From Sarcomyxa edulis (taxonomy: Eukaryota > Basidiomycota > Agaricomycetes > Agaricales > Mycenaceae): a DNA stretch of 64,000 nt. The stretch spans positions 124,001 to 188,000 of the forward strand of contig QUOL01000028.1 of NCBI GenBank assembly GCA_009761415.1, in the 5' to 3' direction. Positions 56,621-64,000 of the stretch are shown in pieces. Position 1 is the stretch's first letter. Each line of letters starts with the position of its first letter. The position numbers and the translations under genes were made by a program. The notes beneath the pieces were generated by a model that was given only the letters and a program-made list of their open reading frames with translations, was not told where the DNA came from and searched no databases.

Positions 56621-58511
56621 CTTCGCAGATCCAATTACTCGGGCCCAACAAGATCACAAGATTACAAGATATGTCCGAGCACCGGACGGTTTTGTTTTGC
56701 TTGCTCTAAGCGCTAGGGACGTAGAAAGCGATCTGAATGTGGTGTTAAGATGAGACGAGAGAGTATCGAATGATGCCACAAGTTCGTTTCGTAGTTTTAG
56801 ATGCATGGGTACTAGACTGAGAAATTGAATGTCAAAACAAAGGGACTCGATCGAATGACTAGATAATTTACCTGTCCTCCTGGGATGCGGCTTAGCTGCA
56901 CGATAGGACTGCTACTAGTTCAGAATATTTACAACCAGATCTGAGGAGAAAATCACAATGCAACCTGATTTTTTGAGAAAAGAACGTGTCCTAGCAGACT
57001 AGTGGCAAGTCTAGCAGTCATCGCGTCCGTGACGAGATGGTATACAACAAAGCAGGCGGCGAGATATATTCCACAGAGTCGTAAGAAACGGAGGATTTGA
57101 CTCTGTGCCCTGTGTCTCCAAAAACGTCAAGAAGTAGAGAAGTCTGGAAGCTGGATCGAGTGGCTGTGATGAAAGACAGTCTTTCATCACAGCCACCAGT
57201 GGCTGTCGCATGGTCGGACTTCAAAACGGCTTTAAATCGCAATCCGCTCGATATCGAGTATCTTCAGGGCTGTCCTCGTACTGCCCTCGAGCTCTATACC
57301 ATAGCAAGTCATAATCGGCAGTATCAGACTGATGACTGGCAATGAGAGGCCTCGAGCGTAAGTCTGTGACGGATCCCCCCCCAGTGGTTCTGCTCTATGA
57401 GTGACTAAATTTTGCGATATCGTAGATTTCACCCATACTGCCAGACATGAAAATACCAACGAACACCAGCATCGTGTCGCAGAATATCATGCAGCTTATC
57501 GTGTGGATCCGATAAGCGGCATTGATGGCCCCTCCGAATATGCAGGTAATTCGTTCTTGGATAGCCTTCTTGCCAGTCTTCCATCTTCTTCCCCTGGGAA
57601 GGCCTCTCAATCTCACTCTCCCAGGGCTGTAAATCCCCCGCCTCTCGCTGATTCAGACATGTCCCCCATCGAATTTGATACTCAACAAATTCGAGCGGTA
57701 CTCTTATTTCGACCCCGTTGCCGAATGTGATGATAGTAGCGAAGGTGAGGGTAATCAATGAGACCAAGTTGAAGCTGAGCTAACGGAAATCAAGGTCGAT
57801 AGTTGTGAGTCGTGCCTGCCATCTCTGCTGACCAAAGAACTGATCATTCGTTTACAGGCATGATGCGCCCTCGTCACCAAACGCGATCCACAACACCCCA
57901 TGTAGAGAGACACGGCGCCTGGGCTCCGTGGCCGGATCGTATAGTGAATTTAAACATAACTGTCAACGTTGTGTTGAAGTCGTGATGTCAGTCTAGTCGT
58001 GTATGTTGAAGTACTAATATTCTTCTAGCCGTGTACTTTGGATGTTGTATCGGACCTCCCTCGCGCGGTTTTTTGACTCTGAAATGGACATTTATGGTTG
58101 TTCAAGAAAACGGTGTGAAGGACGTCCCCAATGTAGTGGGAAAACTCTGGGATACGAGAGGATACGAGTGTTCATCGGCTCCAGTAGATACTGAGCCGTG
58201 TCTCAAATTCCGAAGATCTGACGGCAACGATAGTGTAGTTGTAGTATTGCAGTCACGAAGAACACGAAGTCCGGGGACTTGATCCTCAATTAACTTTCTA
58301 GTCTGCCACCTTCTCGCCGTACGATATAAATATAACTTGCGATGCCTGAATACTGAGATTTATCCATATCTTTGCCATATCTTCAAATTTGGGATGCGAA
58401 CGACTCGGAAGCTGATCATGACTGGAGGAAGCCTGACTCGATTTGAATGACTTGCATCGGACTCCACGGACTTTTGACTCCCGGCCTGCCGCGACGAGCA
58501 ATGACGAGTTA
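56621..58511. other. No supported gene
   Basis: Several plus-strand frames of 60-110 codons (57097-57345, 57401-57730, 58031-58282) look mildly protein-like but share no domain and have no evident splice chain. The hairpin at 57160-57196 lies in the first. Confidence 0.4.
57160..57196. repeat. Perfect 18-bp palindrome with a 1-nt loop
   Basis: GTGGCTGTGATGAAAGAC (57160-57177), A, then the exact complement (57179-57196). A further AGTGGCTGTCG follows at 57198. No second copy was seen in the window. Confidence 0.85.
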
Positions 58512-59027
58512 AGTGGGAATGGGATTATTCTGGATAGTGGGATTGGACGCCAATAGTGGGATTTTGCCTGTTCGATAGTGGGATTGTGCGTCAATAGTGG
58601 GATTTCGTCAGGATTTTGTGCCACGGGCTTCCTCAAATATCACACAAATTCAGAATAATATTTCTAAGTCATTTTGGGCCTGAAAGTGAAGAAACTCGAG
58701 TCTGTCGGGCTAACCGTATCTTTAGAATGCACGAACGAGGCTTTAGTGTGCCGACCTGAATGGATACGGTTCGGGGGACCCCCCGAGCGTAGCGAGGGAG
58801 GGGAGGATCCATGAATGGTCGGTCCTCTTCGTGCGCCTGAGGGAACTTGGAAAATTGAGGATAATTGCCCAAAAGGGAAGTTCTGAGGAAGTTCCGTAAC
58901 GATTGAGGAGGATCTCCCAAACGGGTCATTTCGAGATTTTTCTGGTAATCCCACTATCCGGCCTCAATCCCACTATCCAGCCTCAATCCCACTATCGAAA
59001 CGGCTTAGAAATAATCCCATTCCCACT
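58512..59027. mobile_element. 516-bp MITE with terminal inverted repeats and ATAGTGGGAT arrays
   Basis: Terminal repeats AGTGGGAATGGGATTATTCT (58512-58531) and its complement with one extra base (59007-59027) mark the ends, probably flanked by TA. Just inside, ATAGTGGGAT occurs four times on the left (about 58534, 58553, 58574, 58594) and in reverse complement three times on the right (58948, 58966, 58985), every 18-21 bp. The interior has no transposase. This fits a short non-autonomous DNA transposon mobilised in trans. It ends 76 bp before the start codon of the JmjC gene. Confidence 0.85.
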
Positions 59028-59103
59028 ATACTAGTATATACTCTGCCGCGACTTAACAGATTGGCTTTTGACTGCCACTAAAACTAACTCTCTAGCTTGA
59101 ATC

Positions 59104-62100
59104 ATGGGGGACCTTCTCTCTGAAATATATCGCTTCTGTGCCGACAACACAGGCAAAACCTGGCGGCATCTTTCAACATATATTCGAGAATATCCATGGA
59201 AAACTGATGCAATCCCCAACGCTGGAACACTTTCCTCATATCTCAAATTGTCCGCGACAGATATGGGAGATACACAATTGCATACCTTGTTTTTATTGAC
59301 CAGAATCAATGTGGGCTTTTTGGTCCCCATTTCCTCTGTCCTACATGGTCCTGACCGTTCTGATTTCTCCAGCTTCTTGCGCAAGCCTTAGACCATGCAG
59401 AACAAGGTCTTTACACGGACAACTACAGACACGAAATCTATCCTTTCTTAAAGTTTTCTGACACTCCTCGTATCTCCTCAAATGGCAACCCTCCTCACGC
59501 TGCAACTCACCGAATTGGCCAACTCATTTTCCCTTACCTGCTATTGGACGTAATCGCACCTCGTGCTGGGGTACCCCAGCGTGTAGCAAGAACGGTCGTA
59601 CAATCACCCAGATCTTTTGCAGCCGTTCCTAACGACAAGATGATACCAGTACGTCCATGCTTTTTGGAATGTTGGAAACAATTCAAGAATGTTTTGGCAG
59701 ATCTGCTTAGCCTTGAAAGATTGGGTCCAGTTGATCAACGCGGCAGAGATCAGTGTAAAGAGCCCTGATATTCAACAAGATTCCACGCCATTGGTTCCCA
59801 CAAGGCTTTCAGACCCTTTGGAGCAGTCCGAACTTGGAGACGAGAACCAAGCCACACTGGTTGCTCTGGTGGACTGTGCTGTCGATCTTGGTCGTGAAAG
59901 AGAGAAGCGGCAACGACATCAGATGTTGGAAAACGTCAAGTCTGCTGTGTTCATGATCAGCTGGTATTTCAATGTTGGTGTATATCGGATAGCCGTTATT
60001 TTCTGAGAATTAATCAGTCATTCCTCAACTGTTCCACAGGGCCATGCAGAACTACCAGAAACGACGGTCGATTTCTTTGAGATTGTCAAGAAGTAAGTCG
60101 TGATAAGCTACTTTTCTACGTCAGTAATTAATATTTGTGGACAAATAGCCAGATCATCTCGTTAAAGATGACGATGGACATGAAGTCGTTCGAAAATTCT
60201 TTTTCCCATGTTAAAGTCGGTCCTCTCAGTATGGCGCTCCATTTATCGCTGGCGATAAGCCCGCTGGTGCTCTTGGAGGGAAGAAAGCTTGCGACTATCA
60301 CAGTAAACCAAATGAAACTTCTTGAAGTAAGACCCTTCATTTTGGCATAAGCATGCTCTGATTTCTCTTGCTTGATCCAGTTCGGCTTCAGTATCAACTC
60401 TAAGAAACCCTCGGCCATCTCCGAAGTCGAAGACTTACTTTGGGGGGAGCTCATTCTCGCTGCCATAGGTAAACAGAAAGTCGAGGATGCTCTATCCGGC
60501 TTCTTCAAGTCGTCGCAGGAAATCATTTCCAAGAGCAGTGCCGACGATCGAAAGTGGTTTTCCTCAATCATCAGTGATGTCCAAGAGAGAAACAAGCAGA
60601 AGGATATGACTCATTCCTGGCCCCCATCTCGTGGTACCGGTACTGGTCCACTTCCACTCTCATCCGAGGGCACTGGACCACCCTCGTCTCAGGGTCCCCC
60701 TTCTCCTTCATTGGGTGGTACCGGTCCACCTCCGTCTCATGGCACTTATCCACTCCCATCCGATGGCACTAGACCACCCTCGTCTCGGGGTGTCCCTTCT
60801 CCTTCATTGGGTGGTACCGGTCCACCTCCGTCTCATGGCACTTATCCACTCCCACTCCCATCCGATGGCACTAGACCACCCTCGTCTCGGGGTGTCCCTT
60901 CTCCTTCATTGGGTGGTACCGGTCCACCTCCGTCTCATGGCACTTATCCACTCCCACTCCCATCCGATGGCACTAGACCACCCTCGTCTCGGGGTGTCCC
61001 TTCTCCTTCATTGGGTGGTACCGGTCCACCTCCGTCTCATGGCACTTATCCACTCCCACTCCCATCCAATGGCACTGGACCACCCTCGTCTCAGGGTACT
61101 CCTCCTCCTTCATCGAGTGGTCCAGTGAGTCTATTCAAACGTAAACATGCATCTCCCCCACCTAGAAATCGCGCCCTCCGTCCTCGTTTACAACCAGGAG
61201 ACACTGCACAAGCAAAACGCCCCACACGGAAAAATAGAAAAAAACACCGCGCAAAGGCAGAACGACCCATTCCGGAGTTGCCTGCTTCCGTGCCCGAAAT
61301 GATCGATCTTACGGGAAGTGCTATGGTATGTGATCAGACCCCTATAATGTTTGTCATATTCACTCCTTCCAGGATGATATAGAAATGGAGCTAAAAGATA
61401 CAGATACCTATGGGGTGAGCAATATGTATTTGCTTGCTTTTCTGTACGCTGATAGGACATACAGCGAGTGACCGAACCAGTCTGCATTGATGTTCCTGCA
61501 CATGAAGGGTGGCCTCCCTTCATTTGGGATTTTTATCCCGCAGAGACGGTACGAGCTGATAGATGTCGTCAATGTCGATGGCTTATAGTTTGACATCTTT
61601 GCAGCAACCTCAGGAGGCAAAAACTGTGCAGGAGATCGAAATGCGGGTCAAATCGTGCTATATAAATGGTCTTCCCTGTCATTATCAAGGATCAGCGAAT
61701 GATCTTCATTACGATCCGACGGAAGATAACAAAACAAAGTCGAACATATATGTTACTGACCGCGAAACCTGGGATAACCTCAAACCTTCCGAAATCGCAA
61801 AAATCATTAGGCACCGTCACGTATTTATACGTGCTGCGTCTCATCGTACGGACACGACATTCAGCGAAAAGATTCTCGATCGGTATACCAGCCTGTCCAA
61901 AAAACGTCAGGTTCAAGGTCAGTCGATGACAATCTTCAGATGAAGTCTTACTGATAGTCTAATAGATCAAGGTAGACGTACTTCAGGGGATCGCCATGCC
62001 ACTTTGGTAGTCGGCTCACTTCGTGAGCTTGTTGTAGAAGTCGACAAAGGTAACAAAGGTGAAAAGTCTAAAATTCTAAATTTTCTCGATATCCCTTGTG

Positions 62101-63463
62101 GTGGTGGCCTGGGAGAATTTCCTCCTCGATTTGAGTGCGTTCTTTTTCAACCTCTGAATTTTTTCGCAAGCCTGACCTCCATTTATAAGGGACCTATCCA
62201 CTGATCGCAGAGCTTGGGTACAAACGAAACGCCTGCCCGGATTTCGCAACGACTATCCCTTAGATGAGGTTGATTGGCTCACAAGTGCCACCGCCCATGC
62301 TACATCTTGGTTCCATGCTGATACCGAAGGCTTCATGACAATCGTTGACTGCCTGGCTGGAATCAAGATATGGTATATAGCTCAGCCCCCAGAAGATATT
62401 CAATCCGTACATGCATTTTTTGAGCATTCGGCAACTGTCGATGGTCCTGGTGGCGAAAATTGGTGTTATGAGCGTGTAGTGCTCATGCCTGGAGATTTGT
62501 TGTGCGTTCTTGATATATTTCTATACATTTCGATATACTGATCTCCCGATGACTAGTTTAATGCGCCCCGGTACCCTTCACTATGTTGTCACTGCCGAGG
62601 CTTCCATCACTTCTGGATGGCATCTCTTTGCATTATCCAATATTCATGCAAGTTGTGCTGGGGCACTCCATACGTTTCTTATGAACCATTCCATCACAAA
62701 TACCGATCACAGTTCAGCGCGGCGTCTCTTCCGTATGATGATGTGTTACTGGAATCATGTATACTTTACAGATGGTGAGTCTTCGCGATTGTGACTATAC
62801 ATATATCTGGATTTGTTATCCCGCAGGAATACTCCAAAACGGCTCTATACATGTCCCAGACATCAGCACTTCTGACGGTATTCTGGATGTGGTGGCAGTG
62901 GGCAACATCTTGGAACTTTCGGGGGCTCTGGAGGTGGATCTGTATTGGGGAAATGGAATATCTCCACTCGAATTCGCTGAACAAGGATACGCGAGGGATT
63001 ATTACAGGACATTAACGAAGATTTTCACGGACAATTTTGAGATCCGGTCGAAGGGTCAAACTCAGGACGCCATCGAATTTTTGTTCGAGGTGCGAAGAGC
63101 ATACTAATTTTTCCCCATCTACTGACACGTTGATTGCAGAACTCTATTATTCAACTCGCCATCAGTCTAGTATATTACAATGGGCTGGTTCACAAATTCG
63201 ACCTCCTCAACGCACGAGACGATGGAGACATAAGGTCTGACCAGGAGGTCACGGAAGAAGTCGATAGTACCCAACTTCGAATCCCGGTTCAACCCTTCAA
63301 AAAGGCGTTGGACGCATATTTCCGAACTCAGAAACCACATCTTCTTCAAAGATATAGGACTCGTTTGGAGACGATGGAGCAGGATGCAGAGTCACCGGAG
63401 CATGCGAATCACTATCTAGACTGGAGAGGACCGGCCTTCGAGGTTCATAGAAGGGAAACATAG
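59104..63463 (+). CDS. JmjC-domain (2-oxoglutarate/Fe(II) oxygenase-like) protein
   Basis: Fourteen exons join in one phase to about 1,211 residues: 59104-59310, 59373-59648, 59701-59973, 60040-60092, 60149-60326, 60381-61325, 61373-61414, 61465-61548, 61605-61917, 61966-62134, 62211-62501, 62557-62774, 62827-63089 and 63140-63463. The N-terminal 315 residues form an unrecognised helical region. About 416-572 is a Pro/Ser/Gly repeat, then a basic stretch (TRKNRKKHRAK). The JmjC core has SWFHADTEGFMTIVDCLAG with an H-x-D metal motif (about H882, D884), then LMRPGTLHYVV with the likely third ligand (about H952), then GWHLFALSNIHAS. JmjC enzymes mostly demethylate histones or hydroxylate proteins; the substrate here is unknown. 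The intron at 59649-59700 stays open if retained (RPCFLECWKQFKNVL), so that junction and the donor at 59974 (GTTGGT) are less certain. The gene seems intact. Confidence 0.75.
60709..61110 (+). repeat. 102-bp coding minisatellite
   Basis: A 34-residue unit (GGTGPPPSHGTYPLPLPSDG followed by TRPPSSRGVPSPSL) is repeated from about 60712. The first unit lacks six bases (one PL pair), two further units are almost identical, and a last one diverges (SNGTGPPSSQG). All length changes are multiples of three. The near identity of the middle units points to recent unequal exchange or slippage. Confidence 0.9.
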
Positions 63464-64000
63464 ACAGAACATATTGTATTTCAGCCAGAAACGAAACCAG
63501 ACAGATTATGCTATAGATACTTGGTATGTAATCCTTATTTAAGGTAGCTTCAAGGAAATCTGCGCTCCTTTGAAAAGCTCGTCAATGACCTGTACTAACT
63601 GGTCTGTCTACTAGGAGCAAGCTACGGTAGACAACATAAAGCTTGTCTTTTGATAAGCCGTGTACAGAGTGGTTACGAGTCTACCAAGGACTAGTTTCTA
63701 CTACTGCGATGATTTGAATCACTATCTACGTCAACACAATCCTACACTCGGATACACTTGTCTCTCAGCGCCCTTTGAAGCTCTCCCCACTCTTCTTAAG
63801 TTTGTTGCACTGTTGCTTGATCTTGTTCGGGACTCTCGAAAGCCTGAGCTCGTTTAATTTGTTGTGCTTTGCCTAGAGACAGAAGTTGTAGTAGACATCG
63901 GTACAAATCAATTTCTCAGAGATGGTTTTAAGCACATTTGAGTCCGAGATCAATGATCGTAAGAGGGGAAAATGTTCAAACATCAGCGAGCAAGGTTTGC
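63464..64000. other. 3' flank of the JmjC gene
   Basis: No gene is supported. A 65-codon plus-strand frame at 63660-63857 has ordinary composition but no family resemblance. Confidence 0.4.

Noticed and set aside
60631..61128. 165-codon plus-strand frame through the minisatellite (HLRLMALIHSHSHPMALDHP type repeats)
   Set aside because: It is the alternative frame of the 102-bp repeat inside the JmjC gene. The in-phase Pro/Ser/Gly frame continues into flanking exons, and this one does not.
1..64000. TET/JBP oxygenase gene that often accompanies KDZ elements
   Set aside because: No frame with the TET/JBP core was found. The only H-x-D oxygenase-like gene (59104-63463) reads as JmjC.
1..64000. 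tRNA, rRNA or CRISPR features
   Set aside because: Sequences such as GGTTCGA occur only inside coding exons or without a cloverleaf. No regularly spaced direct repeats with unique spacers were seen.

Overview
The window looks like a nuclear segment of an agaricomycete (mushroom-type) basidiomycete. Genes are split by many 50-75 nt GT-AG introns. Two transposase genes belong to the KDZ (Kyakuja-Dileera-Zisupton) superfamily, which is expanded in these fungi, and a DUF6532-type gene is present. All family names here come from recognition by eye, since no search could be run. Most of the 64 kb is accessory DNA: mobile elements, decayed gene fragments, satellite-like repeats and long stretches without a gene.

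Layout. 0-5.5 kb: a CxC1-type KDZ transposase gene broken by two in-frame stops, with hairpins upstream and a striking array of TGGGA-NN-TCCCA palindromes downstream. 5.5-9.8 kb: a perfect 16-bp inverted repeat, a minus-strand ORF of unknown nature, then a 5'-truncated, frameshifted CxC2-type KDZ transposase gene. 9.8-15.4 kb: no recognisable gene, one 40-bp minisatellite, and a non-autonomous inverted-repeat element full of AAGTGC motifs. 15.5-22.2 kb: three genes that read as intact or nearly so: a Glu-Lys-repeat protein with a Cys/His cluster (+), and a divergent pair made of an acidic protein with a possible C2H2 finger (-) and an NTF2-like-domain protein (+).

22.2-40 kb: a repeat-rich tract with at least four diverged copies of one intron-bearing repeat family on both strands, a broken DUF6532 gene, a hAT transposase scrap and a foldback element. 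40.4-47.7 kb: a PHD-finger scrap, then two co-directional multi-exon genes. The first (about 1,273 aa) resembles the zinc-finger/recombinase-like proteins that often accompany RecQ-type helicases in agaricomycetes. The second (about 669 aa) is an unrecognised basic, proline-rich protein. 48-57 kb: pieces of cellular genes (UBR-like E3 ligase, ABCF/Arb1-like ATPase with ruined ATP-binding motifs), a second foldback copy, tandem repeats and a 598-bp duplication. 58.5-63.5 kb: a 516-bp MITE with ATAGTGGGAT arrays, followed 76 bp later by an apparently intact 14-exon JmjC-domain gene (about 1,211 aa) with a 102-bp coding minisatellite.

The JmjC gene, the recombinase-like gene with its neighbour, and the divergent pair are the best candidates for working genes. 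The rest records repeated invasion and decay. No TET/JBP gene, which sometimes accompanies KDZ elements, was seen.
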